A DNA stretch of 64,000 nucleotides from SHZI01 sp963698405 (lineage in GTDB: Bacteria > Pseudomonadota > Gammaproteobacteria > Steroidobacterales > GCA-2729495): contig CAVOQT010000017.1 in the NCBI GenBank assembly GCA_963698405.1, forward strand, positions 124,001-188,000, read 5' to 3'. Below the pieces are notes generated by a model, which made no database searches, was not told the DNA's origin, and saw only the letters and a list, made by a program, of their open reading frames with translations. Of this stretch, positions 27,786 through 36,080 are shown one piece after another. The translations under genes and the position numbers were made by a program. How positions within the stretch are numbered: the first letter of the stretch is position 1; each line of letters begins with the position of its first letter.

Positions 27786-28109
27786 TCAGAAATCAGACCG
27801 CAGCAATACTTCGGCAAATTGTGCGCGACCGTGCCTGAGCCGGCGTATTCCCGCCCACAGCGCCAGTCCCGTGCTGATCATTTTCAGGGTTCGTCCACGG
27901 CCTGTTATCACCAGCATGGCCAGCACTGATCCGGACACAAGCAAGCCTGGTAAGGTGGTCAGTTGTTGCGCAATACGGATGCCGCGCTGTACCCCGGCCA
28001 GCTGTACTTGAATGCTGTCGATTTCCTTGCCTATCTCTTCACGCTGCCGTGTACAACGTTGCAGCAACATCAGTCGCCGCTGTTCAAGCCCGGAGAGACT
28101 GGAACTCAT
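27786..28109 (-). CDS. YqjK-like small membrane protein
   Basis: A 107-residue protein with an N-terminal Arg/Glu-rich helix (LEQRRLMLLQRCTRQREEI) and one hydrophobic segment (LPGLLVSGSVLAMLVITG). This layout and its place after yqjD and yqjE match the third gene of the E. coli yqjD-yqjE-yqjK set. The function is unknown. Its ATG overlaps the yqjE stop (ATGA, 28106-28109). Confidence 0.7.
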   Translation of the reverse strand: MSSSLSGLEQRRLMLLQRCTRQREEIGKEIDSIQVQLAGVQRGIRIAQQLTTLPGLLVSGSVLAMLVITGRGRTLKMISTGLALWAGIRRLRHGRAQFAEVLLRSDF

Positions 28110-28507
28110 GCCCCGCCTCGCAGGCGGTCACGATCCTTGCGCAGCTCGGCCAAGGTATCGCCGAGCAGTGGTGGCTTGCGGCGCAATTGCGCGGAAAGTT
28201 TCCAGGCCCCCAGACTGGCCAGCAGAAAAAAGAAGGCCGTGACCAGCAGCGATACCAGGATGCGGTGCACATCCCAGAAAGCAAAAATCAGCGACAGGCC
28301 GGCCAGCAGACAGCCCATGCCGGCAAAAAAAAGCGTGAAGAAGCCGATGGCCAGCAGGCTGGCCGCACGGCGAACTTCAGCCTGAAGCTCAAGGGTCAGC
28401 AGCTCAAGGCGCGTCTGACCGACATCAATGAGAGAGGCCAGAACATTGCCCAGTGATCGAAGCAGTCTGCTGATCGGGCCCCTGGCTGAAGTGCTGCTCT
28501 CTTCCAT
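28106..28507 (-). CDS. yqjE: YqjE family inner-membrane protein (holin-superfamily)
   Basis: A 133-residue protein with two transmembrane helices (LLAIGFFTLFFAGMGCLLAGLSLIF and a second around ILVSLLVTAFFFLLASLGAW), the layout of the YqjE/phage holin-like family. The ATG at 28507 follows GGAG at 8 bp; a GTG one codon earlier is possible. It is the middle gene of the yqjDEK-type operon. E. coli homologs accumulate in stationary phase, and YqjD associates with ribosomes; similar behaviour here is inference. Confidence 0.8.
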   Translation of the reverse strand: MEESSTSARGPISRLLRSLGNVLASLIDVGQTRLELLTLELQAEVRRAASLLAIGFFTLFFAGMGCLLAGLSLIFAFWDVHRILVSLLVTAFFFLLASLGAWKLSAQLRRKPPLLGDTLAELRKDRDRLRGGA

Positions 28508-28529
28508 CACTCGTACTCCGCAACCAGTT

Positions 28530-28841
28530 TCAACGCCGATTGATCAGGACTCCCAGCAGCAGGCCGATACCTGCAGCGATGCCGACGGCCTGCCATGGGT
28601 TCTCGTGCACATATTTGTCAGTAGATTCCGCTGCCTGTCGGGCCTGATCAGCCGTTTTGGTCTGGATTTCAGACAATCTTGCCCGTGCCTGAGTCACCGA
28701 GGCCTTGGCGCGTAAACGAACTGCCTCGATTTTTTCACCAGTCTGGCTCGCTGTGGCCTGCAGCAGCGCCTCTGCGTCCTCAATGACCGTTTGCAGATCG
28801 CTGAACAACTTGTCGGTAGTTACCTTTTCTGTATCTGTCAT
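28530..28841 (-). CDS. yqjD: ElaB/YqjD family (DUF883) membrane-anchored protein
   Basis: A 103-residue protein with a long amphipathic, probably coiled-coil, helix (DLQTVIEDAEALLQATASQ...) and a C-terminal tail anchor: ENPWQAVGIAAGIGLLLGVLINRR is the diagnostic end of the DUF883 family. E. coli YqjD and ElaB tether inactive ribosomes to the inner membrane in stationary phase. The start has AGAGGA upstream. It is the first gene of the yqjD-yqjE-yqjK unit and its leader faces the subtilase gene. Confidence 0.88.
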   Translation of the reverse strand: MTDTEKVTTDKLFSDLQTVIEDAEALLQATASQTGEKIEAVRLRAKASVTQARARLSEIQTKTADQARQAAESTDKYVHENPWQAVGIAAGIGLLLGVLINRR

Positions 28842-28972
28842 GTTGATATCCTCTGCTGGAGCAAGCTTTCAGTGTACATGAGATGTAATCGACACTGCCC
28901 TGCCTGAGTATTGTGCTTTGCTGCATACTTGTGCCGGATGGCTTGCCAGAATGCTGATACGGAGTCTTTTTT

Positions 28973-30838
28973 ATGCACTTTGCCCGCGTTTTCGGTGTTT
29001 TGGCATCCGGCTTGCTCGTCACGCAGAGCGTCATGGCACAGAGCGCCATACCCGAAACCACAGGCCGCCTGATCGTCAAGCTGAAGCCAGCTGAGGAGGA
29101 TAACCGCAGGCAAGCTCAGGCCCTGACGACTGCCCCCGGGTCTGCAAACCGTATCAGTGCGCTTGGTCAGCGTGTGGGCTTGGCACAGCGCGCCGCCCGC
29201 AACCTGGGCGGTGATATGAGCGTTATCGTGCTGGAGCAGCCATTGGCAGGTGCCGGACTGACGACGGCTCTCGATACCTTGCGCGCTGACCCTGAAGTTG
29301 AATTCGCCGAGATCGATCAGCGCCGCTACGCACAGGCATTGCCCAACGATCCACTCTATACCGAGCAGTGGTATCTCCAGGCCGATCAGCCATCGGCGGT
29401 CAACTTCACTGCCGCCTGGGACCTGACAACCGGCAGTACGGACACGGTGATAGCGGTGCTGGATACAGGTGTGCGCTTCGATCATCCAGACCTGGGGCGC
29501 GAGGGCTTGGTACCAGGTGGGCGCCTGCTGGCGGGTCACGATTTCGTTTCCGGAGAGTCCTCCAGCAGTTTTGTAAGCGCCAATGATGGCGATGGATGGG
29601 ATACCGATCCCTCCGACCCAGGTGACTGGGTGTCGGAGGCTGAAGCAGCCAGCGGCCCGCTGGCCCGTTGTGACGAGTCCGACAGCTCCTGGCACGGCAC
29701 GCGGGTCGCCGGAATACTCGGCGCCACCACCGACAACATGGCAGGCATCGCTGGCGGTACTTGGAACACACCTATCCTCCCGGTCAGGGTATTGGGAAAG
29801 TGCGGCGGTTATGACTCCGACATCATCGCAGCGATGCGTTGGGCAGCCGGTTTGAGTGTTCCGGGCGCACCGGCCAATCCCACGCCAGCGAAAATCCTGA
29901 ATCTGAGTCTCGGCGGCAGCGGCAACTGCAGCAACAGCTATCGCCAGACGGTTACGACATTAACAGCAGCCGGCGTGCTGGTTGTGGCTGCGGCCGGCAA
30001 CGAGCATGGTCCGGTACAAACACCCGGAAATTGCCCCGGCGTGCTGGCGGTGGCCGGGTTACGACATGTAGGCACCAAAGTCGGCTACAGCAGTTTCGGT
30101 ACAGAGGTCGGGATTGCCGCGCCAGCCGGGAATTGTGTCAATTTCGGATTGCCGTGCCTGCTTCCACTGATTAGCACTTCCAATACCGGGACGACAGTAC
30201 CTGGTCTCTATAGCTATACGGCTAACATTGGCACCAGCTTCGCTGTGCCGATGGTATCGGCCATTGCCGGCCTGATGCATGCGGTCAACGACGAACTCAG
30301 CAATAGCGAGATGATTGCGCGCATCCAATCGGGTGCCCGGCCGTTTCCAGCCCCCGACCCTGCCATTCCGGTTTGTCCTGCACTCGACAGCCTGACCTCA
30401 CAGTGCAATTGCACCACCACAACCTGTGGTGCGGGCATGGCTGATGCGCCGGGCGCTGTGAGCGAGGCATTGCGGCCCATGGCGCGTATTACCGATCCGG
30501 GCAGCGTGAGTGCTGGCGACACCATCACCCTGGATGGCACAGCCAGTGGCGCTGCCCGCGGACGCAGTGTGGCCAGCTATGCATGGAGCGTAACGGGCGG
30601 CATGGCTGATTTCACCGGCACCAGCACAGCGGCAACTGCCAGGCTGCAAATATCGGCAGCCGGCCCGCTCAGCGTGCAATTGACGGTAACCGACGATATC
30701 GGTGTACAGGACACTGCCGTGCTCAGCCTTGATGCAGCGGGCAGCGGTGGTGGTGGTGGTGGACTGATCGATCCTTTGCTGCTTGCTGGTCTATTCGGTG
30801 TTGCCCTGTTGCACAGGCGCCGACTGGCAACCAGCTAG
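28973..30838 (+). CDS. Secreted S8 (subtilisin-like) serine peptidase with GlyGly-CTERM-type tail
   Basis: The 621-residue preproprotein has a Sec signal peptide ending around MAQSA (residues 21-25), an I9-like propeptide (TGRLIVKLKP ... VEFAEIDQRRYA) and a complete catalytic triad: D164 in VLDTGVRFDHPDL, H241 in WHGTRVAGILG and S422 in GTSFAVPMVSA. A PKD-like beta-sandwich follows (about 500-590). The C-terminus is a glycine run GGGGG, a hydrophobic helix and RRR, the GlyGly-CTERM pattern processed by rhombosortase and linked to type II secretion. No rhombosortase is in the window. Confidence 0.92.
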   Translation: MHFARVFGVLASGLLVTQSVMAQSAIPETTGRLIVKLKPAEEDNRRQAQALTTAPGSANRISALGQRVGLAQRAARNLGGDMSVIVLEQPLAGAGLTTALDTLRADPEVEFAEIDQRRYAQALPNDPLYTEQWYLQADQPSAVNFTAAWDLTTGSTDTVIAVLDTGVRFDHPDLGREGLVPGGRLLAGHDFVSGESSSSFVSANDGDGWDTDPSDPGDWVSEAEAASGPLARCDESDSSWHGTRVAGILGATTDNMAGIAGGTWNTPILPVRVLGKCGGYDSDIIAAMRWAAGLSVPGAPANPTPAKILNLSLGGSGNCSNSYRQTVTTLTAAGVLVVAAAGNEHGPVQTPGNCPGVLAVAGLRHVGTKVGYSSFGTEVGIAAPAGNCVNFGLPCLLPLISTSNTGTTVPGLYSYTANIGTSFAVPMVSAIAGLMHAVNDELSNSEMIARIQSGARPFPAPDPAIPVCPALDSLTSQCNCTTTTCGAGMADAPGAVSEALRPMARITDPGSVSAGDTITLDGTASGAARGRSVASYAWSVTGGMADFTGTSTAATARLQISAAGPLSVQLTVTDDIGVQDTAVLSLDAAGSGGGGGGLIDPLLLAGLFGVALLHRRRLATS

Positions 30839-32709
30839 CGATAGCCCTGCGCCTGCAGCCGGAACAGATGCGCATAGCGTCCGTTCAGCGCCAGCAACTC
30901 GGCATGGGTGCCATATTCTGCGATACGGCCAAACTCGATAACCGCGATCCGGTCAGCCTGGCGCACCGTTGAAAAACGATGCGAGATCAGAATCGACATC
31001 CGGCCTGCGGTATGTTCGCGGAAGTATTCAAAGAGTTCGGCTTCAGCGGCAGCATCCATGGATGCGGTTGGCTCATCCAACACCAGTACATCGGCTGACA
31101 CACGCATGAAGGCCCGCGACAAGGCAACCTTCTGCCATTGCCCTGTGGACAGCTCCTTGCCGCCGCGGAACCAGCTGCCGAGCTGTGTGCTGAAGCCGCG
31201 TTCCAGTCGCTGAATGAAGCTCATGGCCATGCCTTTGCGTGCGGATTCCTCCCAGCGACTTTCATCCGCATAGGCGTCCACATCACCGGCACCTATGTTT
31301 TCACCGACAGTGAACTGGTAACGATTGAAGTCCTGGAAGATCACCGCAATCTGCCGGCGCAGCGCATCGCGATCCCACTCGCGAACCTCCAGTCCGTGCA
31401 GAGAAACAGCCCCTGAATCAGGCTGATAAAGGCCGCATAAGAGCTTGATAAGTGTGGATTTGCCAGCGCCATTCTCGCCCACAAGAGCGAGACTCTCCCC
31501 GGGCCGGACATGCAGGTTGATATCGTCCAGCGTTGGCTTGCTTGCCCCGGGATAGGTGAATGAAACGTTCTTGAAGCGCACCCCGTCGCTGCGATCCGGG
31601 CCGCTGGCCAAAGTGCCCCAGCGATAAGCAGGTGCCTGCTCCAGGTACTCATAGAGATTGGTCAGATACAGGTTGTCTTCATACATGCCACCAATCGAGG
31701 CGAGACTCGCCGAGACTGCGCCCTGCCCTTGCTTGAACAGCAGCAGATACATGGTCATCTCACCGATCGTGATGAGACCCTGAACAGCACTCACGGCAAT
31801 CCAGGCATAGGCGCCATAAAGCACAATCGTGCCAAACAGGCTGAGCAGCAGACCCCAGGTTTCCCGCTTCAGCGTCAGCGCCTTGTCTTCGCTGTAGATC
31901 TTCTTGAAGATCTTCTTGTAGCGACCAAGCAGGAGCGGACCAAGCTGGAACAACTGCACTTCCTTGGCGTTGTCCTCCCGTGCGAGTACGGTTTCAAGAT
32001 AGAGTTGCAGCCGCGACTCCGGTGCACGCATGCGAAACAACCGGAAGGTGTCACCAGAGAATTTGGTTTCAGCAACGAAGGAAGGCAGGCCAGCGAGGAC
32101 GAGCAGCGCCATCGCCCACGGTGAGAACTGTGCGAGCAAGACGCCAAAACTGACCAGTGATACGAGTTGCTGGAAAAGCCCGAAGTTGCGCATGACCAGA
32201 CTGAGCGGCCGACTGGATGCCTCACGCCGTGCGCGGGTCAGCTTGTCGTAGAAGCCGGCATCTTCGAACTGCGTGAGATCCAGGGTCAGGGCTTTCTCGA
32301 GAATCATCTCGTTAACCCGCTGACCAAGCTGTGCCCTCAGCAGTGACTGGCATGCACTGATGCCACGTTGCGCGGCACCCAGCAACGCAATCACTGCGGC
32401 TTCAAACACAACCAGCTGCAAGACCTGTGCATAAACCGGTACAGCTCCGCTGGCAACCAGTCCCATCTGCAGCACGATCGCATCGATGATCAGTTTGCCA
32501 ACCCATGCAGCGACCGCCGGTAGTACGCCGGTGGTGACAGTCAGGCCGGCAAGAAACAGCGCAAGCTGGCGATTCGTATCCCAGACCAGCCGGATGGCGC
32601 GCCCGCTGTAACGGAGCACGGACAGGTTGAGGCCAAGTTTGTTGAGCAGGCCGGGTGGCGGTACGGGGCCCGGAGCCGGACCATGCGGACTCCAGGTGCT
32701 GCGACTCAT
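30835..32709 (-). CDS. ABC transporter, fused membrane and ATP-binding domains
   Basis: A 624-residue half-transporter of the exporter type. The N-terminal membrane domain (about residues 40-340) has several hydrophobic helices. The nucleotide-binding domain has Walker A GENGAGKSTLIKLL, a Q-loop in VIFQDFNRYQ, the signature LSTGQWQKVALSRAF and Walker B VLVLDEPTAS. The substrate is unknown. Its stop codon shares the CTAG at 30835-30838 with the stop of the convergent subtilase gene. Lying 39 bp downstream of the second subtilisin-fold gene, it may be cotranscribed with it. Confidence 0.93.
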   Translation of the reverse strand: MSRSTWSPHGPAPGPVPPPGLLNKLGLNLSVLRYSGRAIRLVWDTNRQLALFLAGLTVTTGVLPAVAAWVGKLIIDAIVLQMGLVASGAVPVYAQVLQLVVFEAAVIALLGAAQRGISACQSLLRAQLGQRVNEMILEKALTLDLTQFEDAGFYDKLTRARREASSRPLSLVMRNFGLFQQLVSLVSFGVLLAQFSPWAMALLVLAGLPSFVAETKFSGDTFRLFRMRAPESRLQLYLETVLAREDNAKEVQLFQLGPLLLGRYKKIFKKIYSEDKALTLKRETWGLLLSLFGTIVLYGAYAWIAVSAVQGLITIGEMTMYLLLFKQGQGAVSASLASIGGMYEDNLYLTNLYEYLEQAPAYRWGTLASGPDRSDGVRFKNVSFTYPGASKPTLDDINLHVRPGESLALVGENGAGKSTLIKLLCGLYQPDSGAVSLHGLEVREWDRDALRRQIAVIFQDFNRYQFTVGENIGAGDVDAYADESRWEESARKGMAMSFIQRLERGFSTQLGSWFRGGKELSTGQWQKVALSRAFMRVSADVLVLDEPTASMDAAAEAELFEYFREHTAGRMSILISHRFSTVRQADRIAVIEFGRIAEYGTHAELLALNGRYAHLFRLQAQGYR

Positions 32710-32748
32710 ATCGACAGAGCCAGCTGCGGGCTCAGCGAGGCCGCGCGG

Positions 32749-34506
32749 TCAGGGTTTGATCCCGGAGGCACCCGGTAGCTTGCCAAACAGGGCCTTGAAG
32801 CGGGCCAGATCGGCGAAATTGACGATACCGCCGCTGCCGTTGAGATCACCATTCGCATTCACGGTTCCAAACATCGCCTTGAAGGCGGCCAGATCGGCGA
32901 AGTTTACGATACCGCCGTTGTTATCCAGGTCGCCGTCGCAGATGTTGCCATAACCGTCACCATCGCTATCGAGCTGGCTGTTGCCACCAGCATCGGGCAG
33001 TAATGGGCCGTTGGCCGCATCGATACAGTTGTCCTGGCCATCGTGGGCGCCGTCGCCATCGGAGTCCGTGAGCAACTGCCAGGCCAGGCCGTAATCCCAC
33101 CTGAACGAGCCCACCCGCGTTACACGCAGGGCATATTGCGCACCAGCGGGTATGACTATCCAGATATTCTCCGTGTTCTCCAGCGTGCTCTGGGAAGCAG
33201 CGACCACCGGGGCCCCGGCATCTGCCAGGTCGACCACCTCCAAATTCAGGTCACGTAGCGTCGCGGCGGGATTGAAGCTGCTTGCTGTGCCGCCATTGAT
33301 GTCCAGATTCCAGACCAGTGCTGCGGTCAGAAGGCGCGGCTTCACATCAATGGGTAGTGGATAGCTTGCTACTGTATTGCTGCCTGAAGTACCGCCGAAG
33401 TACGGGTCATAGTCGAAACCGCGGCTGGCGACAGTCGCACTCGTGTTGCCATCCTCGGCACTCCCCTGCTCGCCAGCAGCGAGAATCCGGTAGCTGTTGG
33501 CAACATTCAGTTGTCCGGCACCGTAGCGACGATCGAGGCCATTGACGGTCTGGTCTGTGCTGATAGCCCGGTAGCCAAGCAGATCTGCAGAAGTGCTGTC
33601 ATGCGTGACGCGATCCGCGCCCGCCATCAGTACCGCCTTGATGACCTCGGAACGTTCTGCATTACGGACCACAATCTCCGCCCGGTTGGTCATGCTGGTA
33701 GTCACCGGATCGCTCGACCATGTCGAGTTGTCGTGCCCGGCCTGTACCAGCAGGGCAACTGCCGAAGCGATGCGTGGCGCTGCGGTACTGGTGTAGTCGG
33801 AGGGGTCTACCAGGTCGGGTCTGGTGCGGCCAGCGGTATAGGTTTCATCGAGGGCAACTGACCCGACCTGCGTCTGGCCATCGGTGCGCCCGGCAGCAAT
33901 CACGTTGTAAGCCGAACCGAGCAAGGCAACGGAACTGGTTCCCGCGCCATTCCCCAGACCAACGACCTGTATGTATTCATCGGTCTCGACCAGCCAGTCC
34001 ACGCGTCGCAGTACATAGCTGTCAGCACCGGGTGCGCTGCCGACATAACTGTGATTCGCAACTCGACTCGTGGAGGACAGCGGCTGGGTACCGCCGCTGC
34101 CAACAACAGTCAACAAGGCGCCGCCGCCCATCCAGTCATTGGCGGAAAAGGCGGTGATGTTGCTCACGCCGGGTGCGACTGACCGTGCGATGCCGTAAAA
34201 GCTGCCACCCACACTGGTGGCGTGACTGGAATAGAGCCCGGCCGGCGCACCGGATGCGTTGCTGATAGTCTTGCCGACAAACTCCGCATGAGAAGGGTCA
34301 GGGAACCAGGCGTTCTGGCCATCGACCTGCTCGCTGCCTTCAACCTGGGTGACCCGTATGCCTGTACCGTCGGGAGTCGCCGTACCAAGTTCCTGTTGCA
34401 GGGCTGTGTAGCCGATGTCGCTACGGTAGTCTGCCATGACAATTGCGGGCAGTAGCGTGAAGACTACAGCACACAGGAGGATCGGTAACTGGCGAAGCGG
34501 AAACAT
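32749..34506 (-). CDS. Secreted subtilisin-fold protein with TSP3/dockerin-like calcium-binding C-terminus
   Basis: The 585-residue protein has a Sec signal peptide (MFPLRQLPILLCAVVFTLL). The S8-like domain keeps H95 (SSHATSVGG) and S240 (YTSTAAPRIASAVALL), but the usual catalytic Asp position reads E56 (VTQVEG). The C-terminus has acidic thrombospondin type-3-like repeats (DSDGDG, LDSDGDGYGN) and two dockerin-like EF-hand modules (GGIVNFADLA-x-FKA-x-FG), which suggest calcium binding. I chose the Met at the signal peptide; another in-frame ATG lies 6 codons upstream. Activity is uncertain because of the Asp-to-Glu change. Confidence 0.8.
   Translation of the reverse strand: MFPLRQLPILLCAVVFTLLPAIVMADYRSDIGYTALQQELGTATPDGTGIRVTQVEGSEQVDGQNAWFPDPSHAEFVGKTISNASGAPAGLYSSHATSVGGSFYGIARSVAPGVSNITAFSANDWMGGGALLTVVGSGGTQPLSSTSRVANHSYVGSAPGADSYVLRRVDWLVETDEYIQVVGLGNGAGTSSVALLGSAYNVIAAGRTDGQTQVGSVALDETYTAGRTRPDLVDPSDYTSTAAPRIASAVALLVQAGHDNSTWSSDPVTTSMTNRAEIVVRNAERSEVIKAVLMAGADRVTHDSTSADLLGYRAISTDQTVNGLDRRYGAGQLNVANSYRILAAGEQGSAEDGNTSATVASRGFDYDPYFGGTSGSNTVASYPLPIDVKPRLLTAALVWNLDINGGTASSFNPAATLRDLNLEVVDLADAGAPVVAASQSTLENTENIWIVIPAGAQYALRVTRVGSFRWDYGLAWQLLTDSDGDGAHDGQDNCIDAANGPLLPDAGGNSQLDSDGDGYGNICDGDLDNNGGIVNFADLAAFKAMFGTVNANGDLNGSGGIVNFADLARFKALFGKLPGASGIKP
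32783..32934 (-). repeat. Two tandem copies of a dockerin-like coding module (84 bp period)
   Basis: Bases 32783-32850 and 32867-32934 are closely similar direct copies. Each encodes GGIVNFADLA-x-FKA-x-FG preceded by an Asp/Asn-rich calcium loop. The high nucleotide similarity indicates a fairly recent duplication or ongoing homogenisation. Confidence 0.85.
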
Positions 34507-34596
34507 GGCACCGATAGTAAACAACCCTGCTCCGATGTGCGACCCATACCGAAGATTTCAGCGCCTTATGTAAGAGCGCGGCATAATGAATCGATC

Positions 34597-35469
34597 ATGG
34601 CAGTGTCGGAAATCACACGCTTTGCACCCAGCCCCACTGGTGGCCTGCATCTCGGGCACGCGTACTCGGCACTGCTGGCGCATACCGCCGCCCGGGACAG
34701 CAGCGGCCGTTTCCTGCTGCGCATCGAGGATATCGATGCCAGCCGTTGCCGCCCGGAATTTACTGCACAGATCATCGACGAACTGCAGTGGCTGGGGCTC
34801 GACTGGGACGGCCCGGTGCGTCGCCAATCAGAGCGCATGGCTGATTACCGTCACCAACTTGCCATGCTGACGGCCCGTGGACTGACCTATCCGTGTTTCT
34901 GCACACGCCGGGATATCGCTGATGAAATCGCAGGCATGCAATCCGCACCGCAGGGACCTGAGGGTCCGCTGTATCCGGGCACATGCCGCGCGCTTGATGC
35001 TGGTGTACGAGCGTCACGACTTGCTGCCGGTGAACCCCACGCAGTCCGCCTGGATATAGCAGCCTGCCTGCAAGCCATCCCGGTACCACTGGAAGGCTTT
35101 CTGGAAACCGGTCGTGGTACCGGTGGAGAACACGGTCTGATTGCGCTGCAGCCGGGCGTGCTCGGAGACATCGTGCTGGGCCGCCGCGATGTTGGCGTCA
35201 GCTATCACCTCGCGGTGGTGATCGATGACCATGAGCAAGGCATCACGCTGGTCAGCCGGGGTGAAGACCTGTTCACCGCCACACATGTGCAGCGATTGCT
35301 GCAGACCGTGCTGGGTTTCGCCACACCCCGCTACCGCCATCACCCCTTGATCCGCGACGCCAACGGTCGCCGGCTGGCCAAACGAGATCAGACTCAGACG
35401 CTCGCCGCCTTGCGCGAATCAGGTGTAACGCCTGCAGAAGTACGCGCCCGACTGCGCTTGAACCAGTAA
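34597..35469 (+). CDS. gluQ: Glutamyl-Q tRNA(Asp) synthetase
   Basis: GluQRS attaches glutamate to queuosine at position 34 of tRNA-Asp. The 290-residue protein is the truncated GluRS catalytic domain without an anticodon-binding domain. It has RFAPSPTGGLHLGH with the HIGH-like motif, a zinc-site region with CFC and YPGTC, and LAKRDQ in place of KMSKS. The ATG at 34597 directly precedes the conserved start and follows a CATAAT hexamer by 9 bp. It is divergent from the subtilisin-fold gene, and its last 76 bp overlap the convergent methyltransferase gene. Confidence 0.95.
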   Translation: MAVSEITRFAPSPTGGLHLGHAYSALLAHTAARDSSGRFLLRIEDIDASRCRPEFTAQIIDELQWLGLDWDGPVRRQSERMADYRHQLAMLTARGLTYPCFCTRRDIADEIAGMQSAPQGPEGPLYPGTCRALDAGVRASRLAAGEPHAVRLDIAACLQAIPVPLEGFLETGRGTGGEHGLIALQPGVLGDIVLGRRDVGVSYHLAVVIDDHEQGITLVSRGEDLFTATHVQRLLQTVLGFATPRYRHHPLIRDANGRRLAKRDQTQTLAALRESGVTPAEVRARLRLNQ

Positions 35470-36080
35470 CGTCCGATCTCGGCACTGCCGCCCATGAATA
35501 GCGGCATGCCGTGGCTGATTTTCGGATCGCAGGCGGCTTCCTCCAGCTCCGGTGCAAAGTAGCTGCGGAGGCTGGCGCGACTGATTCGTCGCGGACCAAT
35601 CGGCCAGCGATCCCACCAACTGCGTCGTCCGAAATGCAGCAGGATGTAATCGCCCTCCGGTGCCAGCCAGGACAGGATTTGCCGCTTGTAGGCCGGACGC
35701 AGGACATCGGGCAAGCCGTGCAGACAACCCACATCGAGAATCACATCAAATGGTCCGGGATGCGCAAGGCGGGTGGCATCGGCCGTGACATCCGCCTGCG
35801 CCACGGTGATATCGAGCCCTGCCAGCTTTGCCCGCTCGCCTGCCATGCGTATCGCCTGTGGCATGAAATCGAGCGCCGTGACGCGGTAGCCGCGCTCTGC
35901 CAGCCACAGCGAGTAAGTGCCGGCACCGCAGCCAAGATCCAGCGCCGTGCCCGGAGACTTCCGCGCCTGTAAAGCCTTGCTGAGCAGTGCGGGCGGTTCT
36001 GTCTCATGCCAGGGCAGATCTTCGGCGCGCTGGGCGCGTGCATACAAACGCTGGAATATCCGTTGGTCCTGTTCGCTCAT
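35394..36080 (-). CDS. Class I SAM-dependent methyltransferase (TPMT-like)
   Basis: The 228-residue protein opens with a helix containing RIFQRLYARAQRAEDLPWHETEPP, has motif I ALDLGCGAGTYSLWLAE (about 45-61), an acidic residue after beta-2 (VTALDFMPQAI), and VILDVGCLHGLP. This layout resembles thiopurine or halide/thiol methyltransferase-like proteins, but the acceptor is unknown. Its ATG overlaps the stop of the formate dehydrogenase alpha gene (ATGA, 36077-36080), so it is translated from the same message. The 3' end overlaps gluQ by 76 bp on the opposite strand. Confidence 0.85.
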   Translation of the reverse strand: MSEQDQRIFQRLYARAQRAEDLPWHETEPPALLSKALQARKSPGTALDLGCGAGTYSLWLAERGYRVTALDFMPQAIRMAGERAKLAGLDITVAQADVTADATRLAHPGPFDVILDVGCLHGLPDVLRPAYKRQILSWLAPEGDYILLHFGRRSWWDRWPIGPRRISRASLRSYFAPELEEAACDPKISHGMPLFMGGSAEIGRYWFKRSRARTSAGVTPDSRKAASV

